From the NCBI GenBank assembly GCA_036508135.1, contig DATCHW010000066.1:1-51818 (forward strand): a stretch of 51,818 nucleotides of DNA, in the 5' to 3' direction. How positions within the stretch are numbered: the stretch's first letter is position 1; each line of letters opens with the position of its first letter. Shown here in pieces: positions 32,617-41,934 of the stretch. The stretch is from DATCHW01 sp036508135. Its GTDB lineage: Bacteria; Bacteroidota; Ignavibacteria; Tepidaquicellales; Tepidaquicellaceae. A program made the position numbers and the translations under genes. The notes beneath the pieces are model-generated. The model saw only the letters and a list, made by a program, of their open reading frames with translations, was not told the origin of the DNA and searched no databases.

Positions 32617-35067
32617 TTATTTTGTCAACATCATCTTTTTTGATTCCGAAAAATTATTAGTCGTCAACTTGTAAATATAAATTCCGCTTGGCAGGTTACT
32701 CCCGTCAAAATTCACTTCATAACTTCCTGCTTCTAAAACTTTATTCACAAGTGTATTTACTTTTTTTCCGAGAATATCAAAGACTTCGAGAGACACAAAA
32801 TCATTATTCACAACAGAAAACTTTATCCGTGTATTCGGATTAAAAGGATTTGGATAATTCTGTGATAATACATATTTCTTCGGAACTTCGTTATTGAAAT
32901 TTGTGATATTAGTTAAGTAACCTGAAATCTCGTATGTACTTCTTCCGTGTGTGCCGATTCTGATTTTATTTCCCATAAGATTATAATCAAGATGCATTGC
33001 AACTGTGTTCGGCAAACCGTTCGCAAGTTCAATCCACTTCGCACCCCAGTCGGAAGTCATAAATACTCCTATATCCATTCCTACAAGATAGTAACTTGTA
33101 GCGTAACCCGGATAATAAATCATACCGTCATTTGTAGGAGAATCAGGAAGATCACCGCTTATATTGAACCAGTTCGTTCCGCCGTTAGTTGTCTTATATA
33201 TTTTACCTGCGCCGAATCCCGAGAATGTAACAATTGCAACATTTGCTGAATCCGGATGTACATTTATGCTTGTAATAGTCCTGTTTGGCATTCCGGAAGA
33301 TACCTGTGTATATGTGTATCCTCTATTAGTAGATTTAAATACAACACTTCCCGCGGTGGCAAACATAATATCGGGTTTTGATTTACTGATTGCCATTTCC
33401 CTGATCGTCCCGCTCGTACCGGACGATATAGCAAACCAATTGGACCCCATATTAGTTGTTTTAAATACTTGCGCTCTTGCAGTATAGAAGATTGCAACTG
33501 AATCCGGATGACACATTATAGGTGCAACCCACGTACCGGATCCTGATAATCCTGATGTAGCATTATACCAGGTTACACCATTATTACTGGACCTCATCAA
33601 TCCGTTGTTCTGGGATTCGCCTAACATATAATTCGTATTTTTGACGTGAAAACAATCTTCACCTCCGTCCCCTCCGAATGCTGCTGTCCAGTTGAGCGTT
33701 CCGGTTGTTCTCTGAGAACCGTTATCCTGTGTCCCACCGATAAGATGTGCAGGATTATTTGGGTCAGATGTCATCCTGTAAAATTGCGTTATCGATAATC
33801 CCTGATTCATATTTGCCCACGTTGTTCCCTGGTTAGTTGATTTCCATATACCTCCATCATTTGCACATACAATTTCATCAGGATTTGCAGGATTAAAGTC
33901 CAGATTATGCTGGTCAGGATGAACGCTTCCGCTGCCGTATGAATTTGTGATATTAAAAAAATTAGTCCCGCCATCAGTGGTACGCCATACATCTATCGCT
34001 CCTACATATGCTAAATTAGGATTGACCGGATTGCAATGCATATAGAAATCATACCACGCTTGTCCGCCGCCTGTAAGATTTGTTACGATTTGAGTGTAAT
34101 TCACACCGCTGTTTGTGGATTTAAAAACATTGACGTTGCTGCTTCCGTAAACAGCTATATAAAGGACATTAGGACTTGATTTGCATATTGCTATATGATT
34201 TCTTTCCAGCATCGTCACAGAAGTATTTGTGTTGAATGTAGTGCCGCCGTTCGTTGATATCCTGTAACCGGTTCCGCTTCCCGTGATAAAAATTGTATCA
34301 CCTGTCGGAGTGAACACAACGTCATCACATCTTCCGGAAATCAACTGTCCCCAGTTCAAGCCTGAATTTGCGCTTTTATACAAACCACCTGTTCCCATCG
34401 CTGCAAAAATTTCATTGTTGTGTCCGGGTCTTATCACTATTCTTGAAAAGTATGTATTAGTTACAAGAAATCCGGCTGTAATATTTACCCAGTTTAAACC
34501 TCCATTTGTTGATTTCAACAAACCTCTTCCGTAATAGGAAGCAGCGCTATATGTTGCTTCTCCGGTTCCGTAATAAATAATATTTGAATTTGTCGGGTCA
34601 ATTGCAAGTGCACCTGAAGAAAGCGATACTTCGTCAAAATTCATACTCGTCCAGTTTGTTCCCCCGTTTGTTGATTTCCAAACTCCTCCAAATGCCGCAC
34701 CAAAATATATTATATTTGCATTATTAGGGTCATATTTCACAGTAGGTATTCTTCCGGATATATTTCCATAAGAAAGATAATACCCGGGAGTTGGTCCTAT
34801 ATTAGACCAGGTTAAACTTTTTCCGAAATAAAATCCCTGAGTTGCACGCATATTATTACGCTGTTTCATCGCCCGTTCATAAGCCCCTGAAGGTATATAG
34901 TTGTAAGGATACATTCTTTGTTCATAAAACCAACGCTCTCTATTGAAGGCGTTGCTGCTGCCGGTTTTTTCATCGGCTTTATCATAAGGATTATCAGGAA
35001 TATATAAATCCTGTGCTTGAATCAATGCAGGAATTATTAAAACCAGTAAAAATATAAGTCTTTTCAT
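32617..35067 (-). CDS. Secreted BNR/sortilin-like beta-propeller protein with T9SS sorting domain
   Basis: An 816-residue protein. Signal peptide MKRLIFLLVLIIPALIQAQ. At least ten repeated KSTNGGxxW / TTNGGTNW-type BNR (Asp-box) motifs follow, indicating one or two beta-propellers of the sortilin/VPS10 or exo-sialidase-like fold. The C-terminal ~85 residues are a type A T9SS sorting domain: SQNYPNPFNPNTRIKF, LEVFDILGKKV, LPSGIYIYKL, KKMMLTK. It is exported across the outer membrane and anchored or released there. The ligand is unknown. Its repeated DNA makes recombination likely. Confidence 0.88.
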   Translation of the reverse strand: MKRLIFLLVLIIPALIQAQDLYIPDNPYDKADEKTGSSNAFNRERWFYEQRMYPYNYIPSGAYERAMKQRNNMRATQGFYFGKSLTWSNIGPTPGYYLSYGNISGRIPTVKYDPNNANIIYFGAAFGGVWKSTNGGTNWTSMNFDEVSLSSGALAIDPTNSNIIYYGTGEATYSAASYYGRGLLKSTNGGLNWVNITAGFLVTNTYFSRIVIRPGHNNEIFAAMGTGGLYKSANSGLNWGQLISGRCDDVVFTPTGDTIFITGSGTGYRISTNGGTTFNTNTSVTMLERNHIAICKSSPNVLYIAVYGSSNVNVFKSTNSGVNYTQIVTNLTGGGQAWYDFYMHCNPVNPNLAYVGAIDVWRTTDGGTNFFNITNSYGSGSVHPDQHNLDFNPANPDEIVCANDGGIWKSTNQGTTWANMNQGLSITQFYRMTSDPNNPAHLIGGTQDNGSQRTTGTLNWTAAFGGDGGEDCFHVKNTNYMLGESQNNGLMRSSNNGVTWYNATSGLSGSGTWVAPIMCHPDSVAIFYTARAQVFKTTNMGSNWFAISSGTSGTIREMAISKSKPDIMFATAGSVVFKSTNRGYTYTQVSSGMPNRTITSINVHPDSANVAIVTFSGFGAGKIYKTTNGGTNWFNISGDLPDSPTNDGMIYYPGYATSYYLVGMDIGVFMTSDWGAKWIELANGLPNTVAMHLDYNLMGNKIRIGTHGRSTYEISGYLTNITNFNNEVPKKYVLSQNYPNPFNPNTRIKFSVVNNDFVSLEVFDILGKKVNTLVNKVLEAGSYEVNFDGSNLPSGIYIYKLTTNNFSESKKMMLTK

Positions 35068-35165
35068 AAGTGAGTATACTTTAATTTATTAATTAATTTA
35101 AATGTATAAAAAATCAAATAAAATGAAAATATTGTTTGATTTTTTTATTGCTGCGATTTTATTAT

Positions 35166-37547
35166 TCAAAATCCTGTAAGAGAAAAATAGAAATTAAAAT
35201 TCTCACCCGGTCTCCGGTTAGTTAGCCGCCAGGTGAAGTTCAGGTTTATTAAGCTCAGAATATTTCTTATCCTGAATCCGGCTTCAGTATAATATCCGTC
35301 GGTTGATTCATAGTTATTAAAAGATGAAAGCATTCTGTTCTTATCCGATATTTCGGTTCGCCCTATGTTAAATACAGCAATCAAATCCAGTTCTTTTAAA
35401 AACGGAATATTGCCCCAGAAAAGTTTTCCGAAATCATTTTCAAAATTGAAGTAATAAAATTTATCCCCGAGGAATTGCTGGTATTTTGCTGCTTCGAATA
35501 TCATAGGATTCGAGCCGTCTTCAAAAGTTCTTAAGTAAGCAAGATTCTGGTAAGGAACTTCACCGTTAAGCAAATAACCTCCGAGTTGGAACGAAACCCT
35601 GATGAATCTGTTTATGTAATTCCTTCCCGACAGACGTGCAGAATATGTTCTGAAATCAAATGTACTTAGAAGTTTCTTTGAGGAATTTGTGTATGAAAAG
35701 TCAATAACAGGAAAACTTGTAATTCCGAATCTCGAAATATCACCATCTCCCCAGTCAATTGCCTTGTATTCGTTAGGGTCGATTCTTATGAAAGTTCCGA
35801 TAGTCCTGTTGAAGTCATCATTTATTCGCGGATTAATTCTGTAATCCTCGCCTTTTTTCAGGATACTAAAATTGGAATTATTCTCCGCGGATTTTCTTAG
35901 GGCTTCAAAATAATTAATACCGAGAGAGAACTGAGGAATTATTTTTTTAGAAATTGAAAAATTCAATCCCGAGGAATAGAAATAATCGTACCTGTCATTC
36001 TTATTAATAAATGACTCATAAATATTATATGCATCATCGAATGCTGTCGGCAGTGAAGAAAGCGTTCTTAGCCTGTTGAAAATACCTGCTTTTAACTGAA
36101 GGCTTCTATCCTTCAGCAAAGACATCGAGCCGCTAAGTTCATATTTCAATTTTTTATCCGAGAAACCGTATCCGTAAAAGCCGTACGCATTGTATCTCCC
36201 GAAATCTTTGGAATAATTCAAATTGAATCTCAGGGAGCTTCCTTCCACTCTGTTGAAATTATAGTAATCTATACTGTTTGAACTGATATATTTCCCGATT
36301 CGCAGTCCAAAAGGACTTATAGAAATACTACTTGATTTTTCCTCTGAAGTTTTTTTGATTTTCGAATATGCTGTCAATTCCTCATCAGTGTTTTTTATTC
36401 TTTGATTGTTTTTCCAGTATAAGGAATCTTTTTCCGCATCAGGCATAACCTTTACGATGAACTCATCGAAAGTGCCTGAAGGCGCCGATTGGTTAATATT
36501 GTAATTTGATACTATAGTGAAAACTTCTCCTTTGAATTTAAAAAGCCCGGCAAAAGAACCTTCGGCAAATATCTCAACGTCAGTTGGCAGCCAGAATATA
36601 CTGTTGCTTTTATCCTTGAATTCAGTAAATTTCTGGTTAAAATTCATCATATCAATACCCCGCATAGTGGCTGCATTATTAGTTGAAAGATTCACTTTCA
36701 TTAGAGAGAATGTACTGTCAAGAATATAAATCAAACCTTTAAACTGAGGAACATTTTCCGATTGATTGATAACCTGTATTTTATAAATCTTCATCGAATC
36801 AATATAGTTAATCCCTTTCAGTTTAAATTCATATTCATCGAAAGTATTATCCGACAGGGGAGTAGGAATTTTTATTTCGTCGAAATCTATATCCTCATCA
36901 TAAAAATTAACTATAAACGGAATTGCAAAACCTCTGCTTATATTGGCTGATTCTTTTTTCGAAATTACAATCTGCTTTTCTATATCGGGTTTCTTAACGA
37001 ATCCTTTGGTTTCCGATTCGAGAAGTCCGAAAATTCCGTATTCCATTTTTCCTGTGGAAGAATCATAGAAAGTATTATTTTGAAATGAAGAATTCACATT
37101 TGACCGGATAACATATTTTGTAAAAGCATTGTAATCGTATTCATTCAGTTTTGTCTTGAACTCTTTCTTGTATTTTACGGCTTTTCTTATTATTTCATAA
37201 GCAGGGTCTTCACCAAAAACCTGAATTTCCTCTGTCAGAATCTCTGACGGCTGAAGGTAAATATTCCTTTCCTCATCTTTATCATTTACCGTTACATCTA
37301 CTGTTTCTGAAAAATAACCTATGTATGAAGCAGTCAATTGATGATTTCCGTTATTAAGATGTAAAATAAATTCTCCGTTATTATTGGCTGTTGTGGAATA
37401 GTTGCTGTTGAGTAACTTGATTGTTCCGAAACTCAGAGGCTTATTCGTTTTTGCATCAATAAGTTTTCCGGAGACTCTGTAATTCTGCGATACGGCAGAA
37501 GATATATTTAACAAAATCAATATAACTAAAACTCCTGCGATTTTCAT
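35166..37547 (-). CDS. DUF5686/carboxypeptidase-regulatory-like outer-membrane protein
   Basis: A 793-residue protein. Signal peptide (to AVSQ, about residue 20). A carboxypeptidase-D regulatory-like beta sandwich (about 22-95: VSGKLIDAKTNKPLSFGTIKLLN...GYFSETVDVTV) is followed by the long DUF5686 region. The last ~350 residues have alternating aromatic/polar strands and end in F (FYFSLTGF), typical of an outer-membrane barrel. This is a common Bacteroidota envelope protein of unknown substrate. rsmG lies 10 nt upstream. Confidence 0.85.
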   Translation of the reverse strand: MKIAGVLVILILLNISSAVSQNYRVSGKLIDAKTNKPLSFGTIKLLNSNYSTTANNNGEFILHLNNGNHQLTASYIGYFSETVDVTVNDKDEERNIYLQPSEILTEEIQVFGEDPAYEIIRKAVKYKKEFKTKLNEYDYNAFTKYVIRSNVNSSFQNNTFYDSSTGKMEYGIFGLLESETKGFVKKPDIEKQIVISKKESANISRGFAIPFIVNFYDEDIDFDEIKIPTPLSDNTFDEYEFKLKGINYIDSMKIYKIQVINQSENVPQFKGLIYILDSTFSLMKVNLSTNNAATMRGIDMMNFNQKFTEFKDKSNSIFWLPTDVEIFAEGSFAGLFKFKGEVFTIVSNYNINQSAPSGTFDEFIVKVMPDAEKDSLYWKNNQRIKNTDEELTAYSKIKKTSEEKSSSISISPFGLRIGKYISSNSIDYYNFNRVEGSSLRFNLNYSKDFGRYNAYGFYGYGFSDKKLKYELSGSMSLLKDRSLQLKAGIFNRLRTLSSLPTAFDDAYNIYESFINKNDRYDYFYSSGLNFSISKKIIPQFSLGINYFEALRKSAENNSNFSILKKGEDYRINPRINDDFNRTIGTFIRIDPNEYKAIDWGDGDISRFGITSFPVIDFSYTNSSKKLLSTFDFRTYSARLSGRNYINRFIRVSFQLGGYLLNGEVPYQNLAYLRTFEDGSNPMIFEAAKYQQFLGDKFYYFNFENDFGKLFWGNIPFLKELDLIAVFNIGRTEISDKNRMLSSFNNYESTDGYYTEAGFRIRNILSLINLNFTWRLTNRRPGENFNFYFSLTGF

Positions 37548-37557
37548 TTTTAATACT

Positions 37558-38199
37558 TTAATTTATTAACTTAATAATAACAATTCTTTTATTTTCAATT
37601 TTGTAATATTCCCTGAATTGAAAACCAATCTCTTCACAGCTAATACCTTTTATCTTCTTCAACTCATCAAATTCTTTTTGTAAATCCCCGCCTTTTATGC
37701 ACAGAATTGCTCCCTTTTTATTCAAAAAATTCTTACCCCAGATAAAAAGGTTATATAATGTAGAAACTGATTTTGAAATCACTAAATCATATCTGTTACG
37801 GTGGTTCTTTAGCTTAGAAATCTCTTCAGCTCTACCCCAAATAGTATTAGTATTCTTTAAATTTAGTTTCCCCATAATATCGGATAATGCATTATTTTTT
37901 TTTCTGATTGAATCGGCTAACACAAATTCTATCCCGGGATATAATATAGCGAGCGGCACACCGGGAAATCCTCCGCCTGTTCCAATATCAATAATTTTTT
38001 TATATTTGCTTAAATCAAATTTTTTAAGAAAGAATATTGAATTAAGAACATTCGATTCTATTGATTTCATTTGCCTGGAAATCAAATTCACTTTAGAATT
38101 CCATTCGAGAATATATTTATTATAACTTAAGAAATATTCGAAAATATCTTCGCTTTTAATATTTAACTCTTCGGATAAAAACGTTTTTAGTGTTTGCAT
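37558..38199 (-). CDS. rsmG: 16S rRNA (guanine527-N7)-methyltransferase
   Basis: A 213-residue SAM methyltransferase with the family order: N-terminal helix EYFLSYNKYILEWNSKVNLISR, SAM loop IDIGTGGGFPGVPLAI (70-85), VLADSIRKKNNAL, WGRAEE, and ISKSVSTLYNLFIW. It modifies G527 of 16S rRNA; loss gives low-level streptomycin resistance in other species. It shares the transcript with the downstream DUF5686 gene (10-nt gap). Confidence 0.93.
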   Translation of the reverse strand: MQTLKTFLSEELNIKSEDIFEYFLSYNKYILEWNSKVNLISRQMKSIESNVLNSIFFLKKFDLSKYKKIIDIGTGGGFPGVPLAILYPGIEFVLADSIRKKNNALSDIMGKLNLKNTNTIWGRAEEISKLKNHRNRYDLVISKSVSTLYNLFIWGKNFLNKKGAILCIKGGDLQKEFDELKKIKGISCEEIGFQFREYYKIENKRIVIIKLIN

Positions 38200-38223
38200 A
38201 TTCTAATGAAAATACAAAAATAT

Positions 38224-38257
38224 AAAAAAAAAGAGGGTGCATTTAATAGGCACCCTC
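38224..38257 (-). terminator. Rho-independent terminator of hppA
   Basis: On the minus strand the stem GAGGGTGC/GCACCCTC (38233-38257) with a 9-nt loop is followed by a run of nine T (plus-strand A run at 38224-38232). It separates hppA from rsmG. Confidence 0.88.
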
Positions 38258-38286
38258 CAAATATGATTTCTGTACTGATTAAGTTA

Positions 38287-40461
38287 TCAAATGAATAACG
38301 GAGCCAGAACTAATGTAATTGTAGATAATAATTTTATTAATACGTGAAGTGAAGGTCCTGCAGTATCCTTGAAGGGATCGCCTACGGTATCACCCACGAC
38401 ACCGGCTTTATGTCTCTCTGAACCCTTACCGGTATTCATTTCAAGATTTCTCGGCTCGAGTTCAATAAATTTCTTTGCATTATCCCATGCACCACCCGAA
38501 TTATTAAGGAATAGTGCTGTTATCACACCTACTATAGTTCCGACCAATAGCATTGCCGCAACAACCTCTGCTCCTGACGCTGCACCCGGAGCAGTCGGGT
38601 TTGCTTTATATATAATTTTAAATAGTACACCGATAACTACAGGCATCAATACTACAAGCAATCCCGGTTTTACCATTTGCTTTAGCGCAGATTTAGTTGC
38701 TATATCTACGCTTTGTGCGTAATCCGGCTTTGAAGTTCCCGCAAGAATTCCGGGGTTTTCTCTGAATTGCTTCCGCACGTTTTCAATAATTGCCTGCGCT
38801 GCAACACCTACAGCTTTTATTGCCCATGATGAGAATAAGAATACCATCATTGCTCCCATAAGGCCGCCAATAAATACTGCCGGTTTTGTAATATCAACCA
38901 TATCAAGTTTTCCGCCGTATTCTTTTATTTCAACTATGAACGCCTGATAAAGTAAAAAGGCTGCAAGTGCTGCTGAACCTACTGCATATCCTTTTGTCAA
39001 TGCTTTAGTGGTATTTCCGACTGCATCGAGTCTATCAGTTTTTCTCCTTATTTCTTCCGGCTGTTGTGACATTTCCACTATTCCTCCTGCATTATCCGTA
39101 ATCGGTCCGAAAGTATCCATGGCAAGTACAAATGCTGCAGGTCCTAACATACCCATCGTAGCAACTGCAGTTGCAAAGAATCCTGCATCTTTTAATCCGG
39201 AAGAATTACCCAGAGCAAATGATGAAAATATTGCCGCTGCTATTACTATAGCCGGAAGTGCAACACATTCAAAACCCACCGCAACCCCTGAAATTATAGT
39301 GGTTGCAGGACCCGTTTTTGCGGCATCTGCTATTGATTTAACAGGACCGTATTTATACTCCGTATAATATTGCGTAATCCATAAAAATAATACTGATGTT
39401 AAAATTCCGATTATTCCGCACAGAAAAAAATGCCACCACGCAGATGGTGCATTTGCGGCTATACTGCCGGTTCCGAATATAGAATAGGAAGCTATACCGA
39501 ATCCTATCATTGCCAGAAAACTTGTTAGATAATATCCTCTGTTCAGGGCATTCATAGGGTCTTCGGTTTCTTTTACCTTAACGAACATCACTCCGACAAT
39601 AGAGGAAATCAATCCGAACGCTCTTGCAACGAGCGGGAATAATATCACGGATAATAAAATTTCAGGATTATTCCCGAAAAATCCTGCGTTAGATTTGTAA
39701 AGCATTGCGGCAAGGATCATTGCTCCGATATTTTCTGCGGCGGTTGATTCAAAAAGGTCGGCACCACGTCCTGCACAATCGCCGACATTATCGCCGACAA
39801 GGTCTGCAATTACGGCAGGGTTCCGGGGATCGTCTTCAGGAATACCTGCTTCTACTTTTCCGACTAAATCAGCACCTACGTCAGCAGCTTTAGTGTAAAT
39901 TCCTCCGCCAAGCTGTGCAAATAATGCTACAAAGCTTGCTCCGAATCCGTAACCTGCTATATAAAAAGGAATTTTATCTATGCTTTGCTCTCCGCTGAAA
40001 TTCAATACTATATAAAACAACGCAACTACTCCTAACAGAGACATTGATACAATAAACAATCCTGATACCGCTCCTGCTCTTAATGCTGTTTGCAATGCCC
40101 CGTTAAGAGACCTCATTGCTTCAGAGGCAGTCCTGATATTTGCACGGATTGATATCCACATTCCAATATAACCTGATACAACTGAGCTTAATGCACCGAG
40201 AATGAATGATAATGCTGCCCAGGGTGCCAGTTCAGGTTTCTGGAAAGAATAAAGCAAAAAAACAAGAGCAGTGGTTATTATCGCAAGGTAAATAATAGTT
40301 CTGTTCTGCCTTTTCAGGAATGCTTCGGCGCCTTCCTTGATAGCGTTGGAAATCTCGCGCATCTTATCCGTGCCGGTATCTCTTTTCATAACATTTTTTA
40401 TGAGATACACTGCAAAGAGCAATGCGAAGACACTAACTCCAAATATTAACGTTAGTTCCAT
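38287..40461 (-). CDS. hppA: Membrane-bound proton-pumping pyrophosphatase, K+-independent type
   Basis: Uses PPi hydrolysis to pump H+ across the inner membrane. The 724-residue protein has ~16 hydrophobic spans, the PPi-binding GGGIYTKAADVGADLVGK, the acidic EDDPRNPAVIADLVGDNVGDCAG, and the C-terminal HKAGVVGDTVGDPFKDTAGPS. At the K+-site motif it reads GNTTKALT, with lysine at K486 and threonine at T489. In characterised enzymes Lys/Thr there (in place of Ala/Gly-Ala) marks K+-independent H+ pumps, so that subtype is inferred. It has its own strong terminator. Confidence 0.95.
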   Translation of the reverse strand: MELTLIFGVSVFALLFAVYLIKNVMKRDTGTDKMREISNAIKEGAEAFLKRQNRTIIYLAIITTALVFLLYSFQKPELAPWAALSFILGALSSVVSGYIGMWISIRANIRTASEAMRSLNGALQTALRAGAVSGLFIVSMSLLGVVALFYIVLNFSGEQSIDKIPFYIAGYGFGASFVALFAQLGGGIYTKAADVGADLVGKVEAGIPEDDPRNPAVIADLVGDNVGDCAGRGADLFESTAAENIGAMILAAMLYKSNAGFFGNNPEILLSVILFPLVARAFGLISSIVGVMFVKVKETEDPMNALNRGYYLTSFLAMIGFGIASYSIFGTGSIAANAPSAWWHFFLCGIIGILTSVLFLWITQYYTEYKYGPVKSIADAAKTGPATTIISGVAVGFECVALPAIVIAAAIFSSFALGNSSGLKDAGFFATAVATMGMLGPAAFVLAMDTFGPITDNAGGIVEMSQQPEEIRRKTDRLDAVGNTTKALTKGYAVGSAALAAFLLYQAFIVEIKEYGGKLDMVDITKPAVFIGGLMGAMMVFLFSSWAIKAVGVAAQAIIENVRKQFRENPGILAGTSKPDYAQSVDIATKSALKQMVKPGLLVVLMPVVIGVLFKIIYKANPTAPGAASGAEVVAAMLLVGTIVGVITALFLNNSGGAWDNAKKFIELEPRNLEMNTGKGSERHKAGVVGDTVGDPFKDTAGPSLHVLIKLLSTITLVLAPLFI

Positions 40462-40477
40462 AAATTAAGATTTAGTT

Positions 40478-41086
40478 TTATAAATTATTTTCTGAAATAT
40501 CTTTTGTCGAATCGAGAAAATTTTTGTTAAATTTGTTCATCGTGTCAAAAGCACCATTTGAAAGATAGCTAAGGACACAGTCTTTATAATGGATCATCAT
40601 TTCATTTATATTGTTCATTTCCGGTCCCGTAAAGTTGGAAAGAACATAATCAATATACTCGTCTTTTTTAATAACATCGTCGTTTCCGATACCTATTCTC
40701 ATTCTTGCAAAATCTAAAGTGTTCAGGTGATATATTACGCTCGAAATTCCGTTGTGTCCGCCGTCGCTGCCTTTCATCCGTACTCTGATAGCACCAAGTG
40801 ATAACTGAAAATCATCATAAATAATCAGAACATCTTTTAAATCAATATTATTAGAAACTATGAAATTAAGAACAGCAATCCCGCTGTTATTCATAAAAGT
40901 CGTTGGTTTCATAAGATAAAACGGCTCATTGTTATAAGTGCAGTCAATACTGTACCAATCGCCTTTACCTGCTTTTAATTCCTTTTGAAGGAAATTAGCT
41001 ATGTAGTCAATTATTATGAAACCTATATTGTGCCTTGTTATAGCATATTTATTACCGGGATTACCTAATCCAACAATAAGCTTCAT
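40478..41086 (-). CDS. pth: Peptidyl-tRNA hydrolase
   Basis: Frees tRNA from stalled peptidyl-tRNA. The 202-residue protein has LIVGLGNPGNKYAITRHNIGF with catalytic H19, KPTTFMNNSG, the IIYDDFQLSLGAIR strand (catalytic Asp) and GSDGGHNGISS. The C-terminal ~15 residues (NKNFLDSTKDISENNL) extend beyond the usual end. It lies directly downstream of rplY, a common pairing. Confidence 0.95.
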   Translation of the reverse strand: MKLIVGLGNPGNKYAITRHNIGFIIIDYIANFLQKELKAGKGDWYSIDCTYNNEPFYLMKPTTFMNNSGIAVLNFIVSNNIDLKDVLIIYDDFQLSLGAIRVRMKGSDGGHNGISSVIYHLNTLDFARMRIGIGNDDVIKKDEYIDYVLSNFTGPEMNNINEMMIHYKDCVLSYLSNGAFDTMNKFNKNFLDSTKDISENNL

Positions 41087-41123
41087 AAATTGTAAAAAAA
41101 ATATGTACGGATTAATGAGGAGA

Positions 41124-41774
41124 TTATTCCTCTTCTTTTTCTTTTTTGCCTTTAGAAATCACTTCCGGTTCTGCTGTTGTAGCTGCTTCTTCGGTAACTT
41201 CAGGTTTAACTTCTTCTTCAACAACTGTCGGAGGAAGCAAGCTGACGATAGCAGCATTTTCATCATTTAAAATCTCAATACCTTCTAATTTCAGGTCGCT
41301 AACTTTTACAGAATCACCAATGCTCAGACCGGAGATATCAACGTCAATGTGTGACGGAATATATTGAGGAAGACATTCTATATCAAGTTTATGCAAGCTT
41401 TGCTGCAAAATGCCCCCTTCTTTAAGACCTAGTGCAGTACCAATTAACTTAATACTAATTTCAATATTAATGACTTCACCTTCTTTCAGGGCAATCAAAT
41501 CAAAATGTAACGGGCGGGTATGAATCGGGTCAAACTGCACGTCCTTTAATATACAGCTTAAAGGTTTGCTTTCACCTTCTATTTCGAGACTTACGATGTG
41601 TGATTCGCTGGAATATATTATCGGACGAAGAGCTAATTCGTTGATAGCAATAGGAATATTGCCTTCACCTATACCGTAGAAAATACCGGGAATTAAACCA
41701 TTTTTCCTGTATGATCTGGCTGTTGATCTCTTAAATACTGTTCTTTTTTCTGCTTTTAATTGTATTTCTGCCAT
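41124..41774 (-). CDS. rplY: Ribosomal protein L25, long (TL5/CTC) form
   Basis: 5S-rRNA-binding protein. The 216-residue length indicates the two-domain CTC form. The N-terminal L25 domain (about 1-92) has AEKRTVFKRSTARSYRKNGLIPGIFYG. The C-terminal beta domain (93-185) has GVxxGLKEGGIL-like ALGLKEGGILQQ, CLPQYIPSHIDVDIS and LKLEGIEIL. A low-complexity E/A/T/K tail ends EEE. It forms an operon with pth (37-nt gap). Confidence 0.95.
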   Translation of the reverse strand: MAEIQLKAEKRTVFKRSTARSYRKNGLIPGIFYGIGEGNIPIAINELALRPIIYSSESHIVSLEIEGESKPLSCILKDVQFDPIHTRPLHFDLIALKEGEVINIEISIKLIGTALGLKEGGILQQSLHKLDIECLPQYIPSHIDVDISGLSIGDSVKVSDLKLEGIEILNDENAAIVSLLPPTVVEEEVKPEVTEEAATTAEPEVISKGKKEKEEE

Positions 41775-41880
41775 TTTACTATCAATAAATTTTATATAAA
41801 CTATAAGATATTATTTTTTTTTATATTTTTCAATAACATAATAGGGTAGTTTACGGTACAGAGATTTAATTTGAGATCAT

Positions 41881-41912
41881 AAAAAAAGCCGTTTTATTAA
41901 TAAAACGGCTTT
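41881..41912 (-). terminator. Terminator of the RND efflux operon
   Basis: A 12-bp perfect stem AAAGCCGTTTTA...TAAAACGGCTTT around TTAA is followed on the minus strand by a T run (plus A run 41881-41887). Confidence 0.88.
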
Positions 41913-41934
41913 AAAGAATAAACTAACATAAATA

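Noticed and set aside
35109..35153. Terminator downstream of the DUF5686 gene (AAAAAATCAAA...TTTGATTTTTT)
   Set aside because: The stem is almost all A-T with a 16-nt loop, too weak to call with confidence in such AT-rich DNA.
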